Below, in pieces: positions 22,002-29,805 of a stretch of 39,257 nucleotides of DNA; the first letter of the stretch is position 1; every line of letters begins with the position of its first letter. The notes beneath the pieces were generated by a model that was not told where the DNA came from, did no database searches, and saw nothing but the letters and a program-made list of their open reading frames with translations. Source of the DNA: Acidobacteriota bacterium (GTDB lineage Bacteria > Acidobacteriota > Thermoanaerobaculia > Gp7-AA8); assembly GCA_019242175.1 (NCBI GenBank), contig JAFAVZ010000214.1:1-39257 (forward strand). The letters run 5' to 3'. The position numbers and the translations under genes were made by a program.

Positions 22002-23542
22002 GACTGAGCGGGCTCCTGAATCAGATCGGTAGCGGGGCGCGCGGCGCGGCGAAGAATCGGCGCGGCGGTGAAAGCGACGGCGATGAGCTGGACGAGAAAT
22101 CCGAGAAAGAGCCGCAGACGGCCGTCGGTCGCGAGCGGACCCATGAACGGCAGGACGAGGGAGAGGGGGATGTAGAGCAGGAGGCACGTGAGGGCGGGCT
22201 TCATCCCGCCCTGGGACCGGCTGAAGCCGGTCCCCACGTTTTCTCGCCAGTACTGCGGCATCACGAGGCTCCACAGCCAGAGCACCGGCGGCAGCGCGTA
22301 GGTATCGGGCACGAAGGGGCTGCGCAGCGCGGCGAGGGCGATGAGCGCGATCCAGAGCTGGGCCTGCGTCAGGCGGTCTTCGCGGCCGATGCGCAGGCCG
22401 ACGACGACCGCGATCCCAAGCACGATCAGGCTGTAGACGAGCGAGACCTTCTGCACGGCGTCGTGCATCGCGAAGGCGACGCCGAGGTCGTGGAGCTTGA
22501 GGGCGAGGCCGGGGATGCCCTGATTGATGGCGACGACCTGGTGGATGATGGGGATGTCGAGCTCCATGAAGCTCCACGCCTCCCCTTTCGTGATGCGGGG
22601 CAACCCGTAGCTGAGGAACTGGCGCAACGGATTCGTGCCCATCCAAAGGACGGAGACCGCGGTGTAGAACGCGCTGAAGCCGCACGTCCAGATCACCGCG
22701 CGCCATCGTTTCTGCAGCACGAGCGGGACGAGGACGATGCCGGGGAAAATCTTGAAGACGGCGAAGCCGAGGAGCGCGCCGCCGGCGGCGTTGCGTCCGC
22801 GGGCGAAGCTCACCAGCGCGATCATCGTCATCGCGATCGCCGCGAGCTGGAAGTTGCCGATCTGCAGCGTCAGGAGGATCGGCGTCGCCAGCGCCAACGC
22901 CGGCGTGAGGAAGAGCGCGCGTTTGCCTTCCTCGCCGCCGACCCACTTCGCCACGATCACCACCGCGGCGCCGAACGTCGCGGCTTCGAGCGCGAACCAC
23001 GCGGTGCGCAGCGTCATGAACCCCTTCGTGAACGCCAGCCCGATGCGCGGCAGAAGCATGAAGGACGACGGATAGAGGAACTCGTCCATCGTGAAACGGC
23101 CGAGGAAGCTCTGGTAGAGATCCGTGTCGTAGAGCTCCGACTGGTAGGGATTCGGCGCGCCTTCCATCGCCAGCTTCGCCGAGAGGTACAGCGAGGAGAA
23201 GCAGCTGTGGCGGATGTAGAAGGGATCGAACCAGAGCACCGAGAGCTCGGCGTGGCTCGAGTCCATCATGAACCAGGCGAGTCCCCACAAACGGACGGCG
23301 GCCAGGACGCCGACGACGAGGAACGCGACGCGTGCGGGCGTTCCGACTTCGGGCAATGGCAACGCCGCGGCGATGCGGTCACGCGCGGCGTAGAAGCCCG
23401 CGCACACGACGAGCGCCGCGACGGCGAGCGCCGCGAGAGGGACGAGCCCGAGAGCGGAGAGCGCGGCTGCGGCGACGGGAATCGCTAGCAGCGCGCTCAC
23501 AACAAGGAGATAAGAATCGTGAGTCCGGATCACGCTTAACAC
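21998..23542 (-). CDS. GT87/DUF2029-like polytopic membrane glycosyltransferase
   Basis: The 514-residue protein has about 10-12 hydrophobic helices. Acidic loop residues follow the first pair (WFDPFYIRHS), and NPYQSELYDTDLYQSFLGRF and FLYPSSFMLLPRIGLAF resemble the NPY and YPP-type loops of the DUF2029/GT87 family, which uses polyprenyl-phosphate sugars on the periplasmic side. The track start is GTG 23542; a GTG at 23533 has AAGGTG about 6 nt upstream and may be the real start. Residues 435-451 (NVGTGFSRSQGGMKPALT) are encoded by a 50-bp palindromic repeat lying between two late membrane helices. This is the first gene of the NRPS operon. Whether it glycosylates the peptide or serves a separate envelope pathway cannot be told. 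Confidence 0.72.
   Translation of the reverse strand: MLSVIRTHDSYLLVVSALLAIPVAAAALSALGLVPLAALAVAALVVCAGFYAARDRIAAALPLPEVGTPARVAFLVVGVLAAVRLWGLAWFMMDSSHAELSVLWFDPFYIRHSCFSSLYLSAKLAMEGAPNPYQSELYDTDLYQSFLGRFTMDEFLYPSSFMLLPRIGLAFTKGFMTLRTAWFALEAATFGAAVVIVAKWVGGEEGKRALFLTPALALATPILLTLQIGNFQLAAIAMTMIALVSFARGRNAAGGALLGFAVFKIFPGIVLVPLVLQKRWRAVIWTCGFSAFYTAVSVLWMGTNPLRQFLSYGLPRITKGEAWSFMELDIPIIHQVVAINQGIPGLALKLHDLGVAFAMHDAVQKVSLVYSLIVLGIAVVVGLRIGREDRLTQAQLWIALIALAALRSPFVPDTYALPPVLWLWSLVMPQYWRENVGTGFSRSQGGMKPALTCLLLYIPLSLVLPFMGPLATDGRLRLFLGFLVQLIAVAFTAAPILRRAARPATDLIQEPAQS
22189..22238. repeat. 50-bp double-hairpin repeat inside the GT87 gene
   Basis: GGGCGGGCTTCATCCCGCCC and GGACCGGCTGAAGCCGGTCC form the two hairpins. 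The first has a changed stem (GGGCGGG/CCCGCCC) relative to the other copies, with both arms altered together. It encodes NVGTGFSRSQGGMKPALT in a loop between membrane helices. Confidence 0.85.
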
Positions 23543-23604
23543 CTTTTTGCAAGGGGTTGCTGGGAAATGTCCGGTGAACCTTCTGTTTCAGGACTGAGCG
23601 GCGG

Positions 23605-23633
23605 ATATTAGAAGGAAAAGCGGAGACGCGCAA
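23605..23633 (-). promoter_or_regulatory. Candidate promoter of the NRPS operon
   Basis: On the minus strand TTGCGC (23633-23628) is followed after 17 nt by TAATAT (23610-23605). This fits a sigma70-type promoter with a partly conserved -35 box and a -10 box matching TATAAT at 4 of 6 positions. The expected transcription start is near 23598, giving a leader of about 55 nt before the GTG. It is the only good match I found in the divergent gap between the GT87 and NUDIX genes. Confidence 0.4.
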
Positions 23634-23714
23634 TAGTGTCTTTCCTTGCCTCCACCGTTGCACGTGGGCGTCAGGACGGAGGCACGCATCGCCATACGCG
23701 GCCGAAAAGGTACG

Positions 23715-24290
23715 ATGCGCGCGATGCAGGAAGACGTCATGGTCGTTCCCCGCGCCGACCTCCCGATGCTCGACGAGCACCGCGCGGATCTCATCGTCGG
23801 CGACGCCGAGGCGATCCTCGAGTCGATCGCCACGAAACACCTGTTTCTCCCTCGCCCCGAAGCGGAGAAGTCGCCTGCTTTCAAGCAGATCATTCCGTAT
23901 GTGGTGATCCGCTCCGGCGGCCATTACTTCCTCTTGCGGCGCACGCCGAAGCAGTCCGAAACGCGCCTCCACGACAAGCTGTCGCTGGGCATCGGAGGGC
24001 ACATCAATCCCGGCCACGACCTCCTCGCCGGGCTGCGCAAGGAGCTGTTCGAGGAGGTCGAGATCGACGACGATTTCGAGCTGACGTTCGCCGGCATCCT
24101 GAACGACGATTCGACCGAGGTCGGGCAGGTGCATCTGGGCGCCGTCTACATCCTGGAGACTTCGCGCAACGTGCGCGTGCTGGAAACGGAGAAGATGTCC
24201 GGCTCCTGGGTCACGCGCGAGGCGCTCGCTCCGCTGCGCGAGGCGATGGAGACGTGGTCGCAGATCGTCTATGACCGGCTCATTGCTTAA
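23715..24290 (+). CDS. NUDIX-domain protein
   Basis: The track start at 23646 is TTG. ATG 23715 (MRAMQEDVMVV) is preferred because GAAAAGG lies 4 nt upstream, giving 191 residues. The Nudix box is recognisable as GGHINPGHDLLAGLRKELFEEVEID, with KELFEE in place of REUxEE and His where the first Glu of the consensus is expected. The same GIGGHINP style occurs in a group of phosphoesterase-annotated Nudix proteins, so catalysis is possible but unproven. The substrate is unknown. The gene is divergent from the NRPS operon and overlaps the next gene by 20 nt, so the two are probably one transcript. Confidence 0.75.
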   Translation: MRAMQEDVMVVPRADLPMLDEHRADLIVGDAEAILESIATKHLFLPRPEAEKSPAFKQIIPYVVIRSGGHYFLLRRTPKQSETRLHDKLSLGIGGHINPGHDLLAGLRKELFEEVEIDDDFELTFAGILNDDSTEVGQVHLGAVYILETSRNVRVLETEKMSGSWVTREALAPLREAMETWSQIVYDRLIA

Positions 24291-25122
24291 AGCGACCGCG
24301 GTCGCGTTGCAGGTGTTGCTCCTCGGCACGGGCTATCCACGCCCGGATCCGAACCGCGCCGGCCCGTCGACGGCGATCGTGGCCGGCGACCGCTGGTTCG
24401 TGGTCGACGCCGGCCGCGGCGCGACGCTGCGCATCGCGGCGACGGATCTCGAGTACAAGAACCTGCGTGCGGTCTTCCTGACGCACTTCCACTCCGACCA
24501 CACCGCCGGCCTCCCCGACGTCTTCGACACGTCGTGGCAGTTCGGGCGCAAGGCGACGCCCCTCCAGCTCTACGGCCCTTCCGGCACGAAGCGCCTCGCG
24601 GACGCGATGCTGCAGTTCTTCGCCGACGACATCCACTACCGCCGCGATCTGCTGGAGAAGCACCCCGCCGCCGGCGCGCGCATCGAGACGCACGTCGTCA
24701 AGGAAGGCGTGGTGTACGACGACGGGACGGTGCGCGTGATCGCGTTTCCCGTCGATCACGCACCGGTCGTCCCGGCGTTCGGCTATCGCTTCGAGTCGAA
24801 GGGCGAGGTGGTCGTCGTCTCCGGCGACACGCGGCCGTGCGCGTCTCTGCTGAAGTACGTGAAGGGCGCGGACGTTCTGGTGCAGGAGGCTTATCTGCCG
24901 GAGTGGTTCGACAAGGTCGACACGCCGGAAGTCGCCGCGCGGCTGAAGCACTATCACACGAGCGCCGAGGAGGCGGGCGAGGTCGCCGCGGCGGCCGGCG
25001 TGAAGACGCTCGTGCTGACGCATCTGATCCCGGGCAACGACGAGGGGGTGTTCCGCGAACGCGCCGCGCGCAAGTTTCACGGAACGATCGTCGTCGGGCG
25101 CGATCTGCTTCGCGTGCCCTGA
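24271..25122 (+). CDS. Metallo-beta-lactamase-fold hydrolase (RNase Z/arylsulfatase-like)
   Basis: The 283-residue protein carries the zinc motif THFHSDHTAG near residue 70, a GDTRP segment near 184 supplying the bridging Asp, and LTHLIPG near 249 supplying the last His. The LLGTGYPRPDPNRAGPST start is typical of the MBL group that includes RNase Z and AtsA-like enzymes. No membrane segment is obvious, though the N-terminus (LLKATAVALQVLLL) is hydrophobic and could be a weak signal. It overlaps the NUDIX gene by 20 nt. The length is near the family norm. tRNA processing is unlikely to be certain, because the RNase Z exosite arm is not evident. Confidence 0.82.
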   Translation: MTGSLLKATAVALQVLLLGTGYPRPDPNRAGPSTAIVAGDRWFVVDAGRGATLRIAATDLEYKNLRAVFLTHFHSDHTAGLPDVFDTSWQFGRKATPLQLYGPSGTKRLADAMLQFFADDIHYRRDLLEKHPAAGARIETHVVKEGVVYDDGTVRVIAFPVDHAPVVPAFGYRFESKGEVVVVSGDTRPCASLLKYVKGADVLVQEAYLPEWFDKVDTPEVAARLKHYHTSAEEAGEVAAAAGVKTLVLTHLIPGNDEGVFRERAARKFHGTIVVGRDLLRVP

Positions 25123-25167
25123 GGACTGACACGATGTGACGATCATCGAGCGATTGAGGCGGCCCTG

Positions 25168-25869
25168 ATGTTTAGCTTCGGCGCGAAACCGCAATGTCCC
25201 TGCTACCCGCTCGCGAAGGAGTGGGTCGAGCAGCGCCTCGGCTGGATTCGCGGGCAATTCGGCACGACGATCTTCGACGATCGCCCGCTCGTGTTCCCGA
25301 CTGACGACTTCTTCCCTGACGACTACGACGGGACGGATGACGCAGCGCGCGCCGTCCTGCGCCGCGTGGCCAATCTGATGGACGTGCCTTCGGACCGCGT
25401 CGCCCTGCGCATCGACGACGCCGGCTTCCCCACCGACTTCGGGAAACGATGGACGATCACGATCGACCGCCGCGAGCTCGGGAGGCCGCACCGCCTCATC
25501 ACGATCTTCGCCTCCGAGCTCGCCCAGGGCCGCCTGTTCGTCGAGGATCGCGCGGACGATGCCTTCGACGCCGACCTCCTCACGGACCTCACCGCCTCGG
25601 CCCTCGGCTTCGCTCTTTTTCTCGCCAACGCGGCGCAGTCACTCGAAAGCTCTTCGTTCTGGCCCGGCACGCGGCTGTCGCGGCCCGCGTCGATGACGCC
25701 GCCGATGTTCGGCTGGATGCTCGCCCACCTCGCCTGGTTCGAAAACGATCCGAAGCCGGGCTGGGAAAAGTACCTCGGCAACACCAGCAAGACGGATTTC
25801 CGCGAGGGCGTGCGCTATCTGTTCGCGACGGGGGATACGACGTTCCGCCCGCGGGCGGTGTCATCCTGA
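25168..25869 (+). CDS. Unrecognised 233-aa soluble protein
   Basis: The protein begins MFSFGAKPQCPCYPLAKEWVE with a CPC motif, has an acidic middle, and ends with a helical part (ALGFALFLANAAQSLE, GWMLAHLAWFENDPKPGWEKYL, VRYLF). The coding pattern looks real in frame and is free of repeats until the end. I recall similar architectures among uncharacterised Planctomycetes/Acidobacteria proteins but can name no function. The last residues and stop (GTG TCA TCC TGA) are the first bases of a GTCATCCTGAGC palindrome, so the native C-terminus may have been replaced when the repeat landed there. It is the third gene after NUDIX and MBL, 45 nt downstream. Confidence 0.65.
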   Translation: MFSFGAKPQCPCYPLAKEWVEQRLGWIRGQFGTTIFDDRPLVFPTDDFFPDDYDGTDDAARAVLRRVANLMDVPSDRVALRIDDAGFPTDFGKRWTITIDRRELGRPHRLITIFASELAQGRLFVEDRADDAFDADLLTDLTASALGFALFLANAAQSLESSSFWPGTRLSRPASMTPPMFGWMLAHLAWFENDPKPGWEKYLGNTSKTDFREGVRYLFATGDTTFRPRAVSS

Positions 25870-25954
25870 GCCCCGCAGAGAGCGAAGGATCTCCCAGCCT
25901 GGACGCCGATCGCCATATCAGGAGATCCTCCCCGTCTCCGCGGGTCAGGATGAC
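25860..25954. repeat. GTCATCCTGAGC palindromic repeat
   Basis: The left arm GTCATCCTGAGCC...GAAGGATCTCC and right arm GGAGATCC...GGGTCAGGATGAC pair over most of their length around a central loop. The element supplies the stop codon of the 25168 gene. Confidence 0.8.
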
Positions 25955-25970
25955 ACTCGGCGCACGCTCC

Positions 25971-26017
25971 GCCTGAAGGTACGGATTCTTCGCCGTCTGC
26001 GCGGCTCAGAATGACAC
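25971..26017. repeat. Right half of a GTCATCCTGAGC-type repeat
   Basis: The stretch GGTACGGATTCTTCGCCGTC...GGCTCAGAATGACAC matches the right arm of the B palindrome in the 27-kb array. It ends at the base before the methyltransferase stop codon. Confidence 0.7.
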
Positions 26018-26698
26018 CTAGCTCGGCCGAAATACGAACGAGTCGCCCATCAACGGGCCCTCGCTCTTCGCGCGGTTGACCTCCGTCCACCCGCACCTCT
26101 CCACGAGCGCGGTCAGGAACGCTGGGTTGTAGAAGCAGAAGCCGCCGTTGCGTTGCGGGCTGCGATCCTCGAACGACTCGATCGCCTCATCGAGGAAGCA
26201 CGTGAAGAAGAGATGGCCGTTCGGCGCCACATAGCGGCGCAGCAGGCGGAAGATGCTCGCTGCATCGTCGGGGTTCTGATGAGTGATGACGGAGAACATC
26301 GAGACGACGTCGAACGCCCCCTCGGCGAACGGCAGCCGCGTCGAGTCGCCGAGCGGGATGCCGTCCGGGTTGTACAAAGGATGGCGCGCGTTGAGGAACG
26401 CGAACGAGAAGCGCGGATCGCGTACCGATCGTTGCAGAAACTCGATCATCTCCCGGTAGTTGTCGACGCCTGCGTACTCGCGGATCGGCAACCGCCGATT
26501 GACGATCGCCTGCGTGAAGCGAACGCCGCAGCCGAAGTCGAGCAGGCGGACATCCGCATACGACGCGAACCCGATGCGGTCTCGCATCCGGTCGAGCAGC
26601 AGACGTCCGCTGTCCTCCGCGGGCATGAGCGCGCTCACGCGCGCGGAGTTGCGATTGAACTGCTCCGGAACACGCAGCTTTCGGCGGAAAAACAGCAA
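26018..26698 (-). CDS. Class I SAM-dependent methyltransferase
   Basis: The 226-residue protein has the SAM-binding motif LLDFGCGVRFTQ near residue 52, a post-II acidic AGVDNYREM, and FDVVSMFSVITHQNPDDAASIF with LLRRYVAPNGHLFFTCFLDE, the usual order of a Rossmann methyltransferase (Methyltransf_11/25 type). The N-terminal FRRKLRVPEQFNRN may bind substrate. The gene follows the 76-aa ORF by 12 nt, so they are probably co-transcribed. Its 3' end abuts a half repeat with no spare bases. The substrate is unknown, and there is no evidence of a link to the NRPS operon, which ends elsewhere and reads from another promoter. Confidence 0.8.
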   Translation of the reverse strand: MLFFRRKLRVPEQFNRNSARVSALMPAEDSGRLLLDRMRDRIGFASYADVRLLDFGCGVRFTQAIVNRRLPIREYAGVDNYREMIEFLQRSVRDPRFSFAFLNARHPLYNPDGIPLGDSTRLPFAEGAFDVVSMFSVITHQNPDDAASIFRLLRRYVAPNGHLFFTCFLDEAIESFEDRSPQRNGGFCFYNPAFLTALVERCGWTEVNRAKSEGPLMGDSFVFRPS

Positions 26699-26710
26699 AC
26701 GCCGCCGATG

Positions 26711-26941
26711 CTACTCGATCTCGCCGGTATCAACTGTCGGGCGCTGTTCCTCGTGCAAGCCCTCGCCGTACGTGCCGCCGCCGGTCGTGCCGAACACGCC
26801 GACCTCCCCTTCCCGCCGCCCATACGCGCCGCCGCGATGCGCAGCCTCGTCGTAGCCCTCGTTCGTCGGATCGTCCTTCTCATGCGGCGGCGTCGAGCCC
26901 TCGGCGTCGTAGTCGATGTCGTCCTTTTCGTTCGTAGCCAT
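26711..26941 (-). CDS. Small acidic Gly/Asp/Glu-rich protein
   Basis: The ORF has 76 codons, starting with ATG (MATNEKDDIDYDAEG). The product is highly hydrophilic and acidic, with a Gly-rich middle (GTTGGGTYGEGLHEE) and no hydrophobic core, signal or Cys, so it is probably disordered. No strong Shine-Dalgarno site is visible. It lies just upstream of the methyltransferase on the same strand, 12 nt away. The composition looks like a real small protein, not a shadow ORF, but I do not recognise a family. Confidence 0.5.
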   Translation of the reverse strand: MATNEKDDIDYDAEGSTPPHEKDDPTNEGYDEAAHRGGAYGRREGEVGVFGTTGGGTYGEGLHEEQRPTVDTGEIE

Positions 26942-26988
26942 ACGGCGGAACTAAGCGCGAAGCGTGCCTAGCGGCAATGGTGGTGCGT

Positions 26989-27798
26989 GTCATCCTGAGC
27001 CGCGCAGACGGCGAAGGATCTCCTGATGCGGGCGGAAAGCGCACGTGCCGGGAGATCCTTCGCTGCGCTCAGGATGACAGCGGGAAGCCGCACGCCGTGT
27101 CATTCTGAGCCGCGCAGACGGCGAAGAATCCGTACCTTCAGGCGCTGCGCGAGATCGGTACGGATCCTTCACAGTCTTCGCTGTTCAGGATGACACCGCG
27201 ACGGAGGCGACTAGCGAGCTGCTCTGTCATCCTGAGCCCCGAAGAGGGCGAAGGATCTCCTAATGCGGGCGGAAAGCGCACGTGCCGGGAGATCCTTCGC
27301 TGCGCTCAGGATGACAGGGGGAAGCCGCACGCCGTGTCCTTCTGAGCCGCGCAGATGGCGAAGAATCCGTACCTTCAGGCGCTGCGCGAGATCGGTACGG
27401 CTCCTTCACAGTCTTCGCTGTTCAGAAGGACACCACGATGGAGCCGAGTAGCGAGCTGCTCTGTCATCCTGAGCCCCGCAGAGGGCGAAGGATCTCCTGA
27501 TGCGGGCGGAAAGCGCACGTGCCGGGAGATCCTTCGCTGCGCTCGGGATGACAGGGGGAAGCCGCACGCCGTGTCATTCTGAGCCGCGCAGATGGCGAAG
27601 GATCCGTACCTTCAGGCGCAGTGCGAGATCGGTACGGATCCTTCACAGTCTTCGCTGTTCAGGATGACACCGCGACGGAGGCGAGTAGCGAGCTGCTCTG
27701 TCATCCTGAGCCCCGCAGAGGGCGAAGGATCTCCTGATGCGGGCGGAAAGCGCACGTGCCGGGAGACCCTTCACAGTCTTCGCTGTTCAGGATGACAC
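26989..27798. repeat. Tandem array of a 237-bp unit made of two palindromes
   Basis: Palindrome A starts (GTCATCCTGAGC) at 26989, 27226, 27463 and 27700, exactly 237 bp apart. Palindrome B starts (GTCATTCTGAGC, GTCCTTCTGAGC in copy 2) at 27099, 27336 and 27573, also 237 apart. A has arms GTCATCCTGAGC..GCGAAGGATC and GATCCTTCGC..CTCAGGATGAC around a GC-rich core; B has GAATCCGTACC and GGTACGGATCC inner arms. The fourth unit is cut: its A left side is joined to the B right arm. The array fills the whole 860-bp gene-free stretch between 26942 and 27801 and abuts the stop codon of the sulfatase-fold gene. No credible gene lies inside; the ORFs there are translations of the repeat. Confidence 0.95.
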
Positions 27799-27801
27799 CG
27801 C

Positions 27802-29805
27802 CTAAGGCGTGCGCCGCCGCCACGTCTCGGCGAGCTGCTTGTCGCCGAGCTCGCTGAACGTCTTCACCGCGATGGCGAAGCTCGACTTCTGCGGATTCGC
27901 CACCACGAGCCTCTCCATCGTCCGCTCCGCCTCGGCGCGCCGCCCGGTCAACAGATACAGCACGGCGAGATTCGCGTACGCCTGGCGGTCATCGGGATAG
28001 TGCTGGATCTCCGATTCGAATGCGGCGATCGCCTGCGGCACCTGCTCGCGCCGCGCGAAAAGATCGCCGCGAGCGAAGTCGAGATTCGGCGTCGACGGAG
28101 GTAACGAATTGATGATCGACTCGGCGTTCGCGAAGTCACCCTTCAACGTCGCGGCGCGGGCGAGGATCAGCCGCGCGCCGTTCGGATTCGTCTTCATCGC
28201 CAGCTCCGCATGCGCGATCGCCTCGTCCGCGCGGCCGAGCTGCAGCGAGTCGGCGGCGATGAGCAGAGCCGCGTCGGCGGCCATCGACGGCGCGAGCTGC
28301 ACCGCGCGTTGCCGCGCCTCGATCGCCTCCACATACTTTCCGTGCTGCTCCAGCGTCTTCGCCAATAGCGTCCACGCGTCGGTGAACTTCGGATTGCGCT
28401 GCAGCACGCCGCGATAGACGTCGATCGCCTCGTCGAGCTTCCCCTTCGCCGCGAGATCGCCGCCCTGCCGCAGCACGCCGACGTCGGCAATGCCGTCCTT
28501 CGGATCGGGCAACGGCCCGTCGGAAGGCGACGTCGAAGCGCTGAGGTATCCGAGCGCGGCGAGCTTCTTCGCCTCCTCCGGATCGATCGGCGCCGGCGCG
28601 GGAAGCGTCCGGCTGATCGGCTCCAGCTCCGCGCGCATCGCCGCCGCGACGCGTCGGTTGTCCGGCAGGACGTTCGCCTTCTCCGCCGGCTCCGTAATCG
28701 CGTAGAGCTCCGCGCGCGGCGCATCGATGTAATGGAACTGATCGTCGACGAGTGAGCGCAGCTCGGACCATCCGAGGTGGATGCGCGGGTAGAAGGTCTC
28801 GGAGTAGATGCGCCGCGACTTCGGCGCATCGAGCAGCGAATGACCTTTCGCGCCGGCGACCTCGACCCCCGTCACGGCGGCGATCGTCGGCGCGACGTCG
28901 ATCAACTGCACGGGCGACTCGACGGTCTCGCCGCGGCGCGCGCCCTTCGGCAGCTTCACCATCAACGGCACGTGCAGGTCCTCCATGTAGAGAAAGATGC
29001 CGTGCTCGTCTTCGCCGTGGTCGCCAAGGCCTTCGCCGTGGTCGGAGAGGAGGATGATGAGCGCGCGGTCGTAGAGGCCGCTCTTCTTCAGCGAGTCGAG
29101 GAATCGGCCGACGACCGCGTCGGCGGCGGCGATCTCCCCGTCGTAAGGCTTCGAGGCGTACTGCGTCTTGAACGGCTCCGGCGCGTCGTACGGCGCGTGC
29201 GGCTCGAACAGATGGAGGAAGTAGAAGAATGGTTGCGACGCGTGCTCGCCGATCCACTGCTCCGCGAGCTGTTCCGTTTCAGGGCCGGGTCGCGCGAGGC
29301 GTCCCTGCGCGACGCCCGAGACCGCGGCGATCTTGTCGTCGTAGGCGTCGAAGGCGGCGGAGAGGCCCGTGTTGCCGCGCAGGACGTACGCCGAGACCGC
29401 GGCGCCGGTCGCGTAGCCGCGCGCCTTCAAAAGCGACGAGATCGCGGGATGCTGCGCCGCGTCGTAATGGAAACCGATGTTGTTGCGCACGCCGTTGTCG
29501 TACGGCAGCTGCCCGGTCAGCAGCGAGACGTGCGACGGCAGCGTGAGCGGCACGTGCGCATACGCGTGGCGGAAGAGGATCGAATCGGCCCGCAGCGCGT
29601 CGAGGTGCGGCGTCTGCACGCCGGTGTAGCCGTACGCCGGCAGATGATCGGCGCGCAGCGTGTCGATGGAGATCAGGATGACGGGCGGCTGGTCGCCGGT
29701 CGCGCGCGTTTCGCGTTTTCCGCACGCCGCGAGGAGAAGAAAAAGGAGGATGAGAGAGCGGCGCAAGAGCGGTACGGATCCTTCGGCGTCTTCGCGCCTT
29801 CTCAT
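27802..29805 (-). CDS. Sulfatase-fold (alkaline-phosphatase superfamily) lipoprotein with TPR domain
   Basis: The 667-residue protein has a signal peptide with lipobox LLAAC (Cys28), so it is a lipoprotein at the membrane or periplasm. Residues 40-380 are a sulfatase-like domain: ISIDTLRADHLPAYG with a metal Asp, LPSHVSLLTGQLPYDNGVR, and SDHGEGLGDHGEDEHG. True sulfatases have Cys or Ser of CxPSR at the nucleophile, converted to formylglycine. Here the aligned residue is Thr (TLPSH), so a phosphatase or phosphotransferase role is more likely. Residues 440-660 are TPR repeats (DEAIDVYRGVLQRNPKF, YVEAIEARQRAVQLAP). The first 12 codons (MRRREDAEGSVP) are repeat-derived. The true start could be ATG 29805 or a later TTG, and no good Shine-Dalgarno site was seen. 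Confidence 0.8.
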   Translation of the reverse strand: MRRREDAEGSVPLLRRSLILLFLLLAACGKRETRATGDQPPVILISIDTLRADHLPAYGYTGVQTPHLDALRADSILFRHAYAHVPLTLPSHVSLLTGQLPYDNGVRNNIGFHYDAAQHPAISSLLKARGYATGAAVSAYVLRGNTGLSAAFDAYDDKIAAVSGVAQGRLARPGPETEQLAEQWIGEHASQPFFYFLHLFEPHAPYDAPEPFKTQYASKPYDGEIAAADAVVGRFLDSLKKSGLYDRALIILLSDHGEGLGDHGEDEHGIFLYMEDLHVPLMVKLPKGARRGETVESPVQLIDVAPTIAAVTGVEVAGAKGHSLLDAPKSRRIYSETFYPRIHLGWSELRSLVDDQFHYIDAPRAELYAITEPAEKANVLPDNRRVAAAMRAELEPISRTLPAPAPIDPEEAKKLAALGYLSASTSPSDGPLPDPKDGIADVGVLRQGGDLAAKGKLDEAIDVYRGVLQRNPKFTDAWTLLAKTLEQHGKYVEAIEARQRAVQLAPSMAADAALLIAADSLQLGRADEAIAHAELAMKTNPNGARLILARAATLKGDFANAESIINSLPPSTPNLDFARGDLFARREQVPQAIAAFESEIQHYPDDRQAYANLAVLYLLTGRRAEAERTMERLVVANPQKSSFAIAVKTFSELGDKQLAETWRRRTP

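Noticed and set aside
23543-23600. Riboswitch or attenuator in the NRPS-operon leader
   Set aside because: The leader is only about 55 nt with a weak CCTT/AAGG pairing. No conserved aptamer or terminator-antiterminator pattern was seen.
23646-23714. TTG start of the NUDIX ORF in the track
   Set aside because: The extra N-terminal residues do not resemble the family, and ATG 23715 has a purine-rich site just upstream.
26990-27795. Short ORFs with CHPERSEGSP and ALRMTG translations
   Set aside because: They are translations of the repeat on both strands, with the same residues in every copy and no independent start signals.
26989-27798. CRISPR-like periodic array
   Set aside because: The period is 237 bp, units are near-identical along their full length and made of palindromes. 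There are no short direct repeats with unique spacers and no cas genes.
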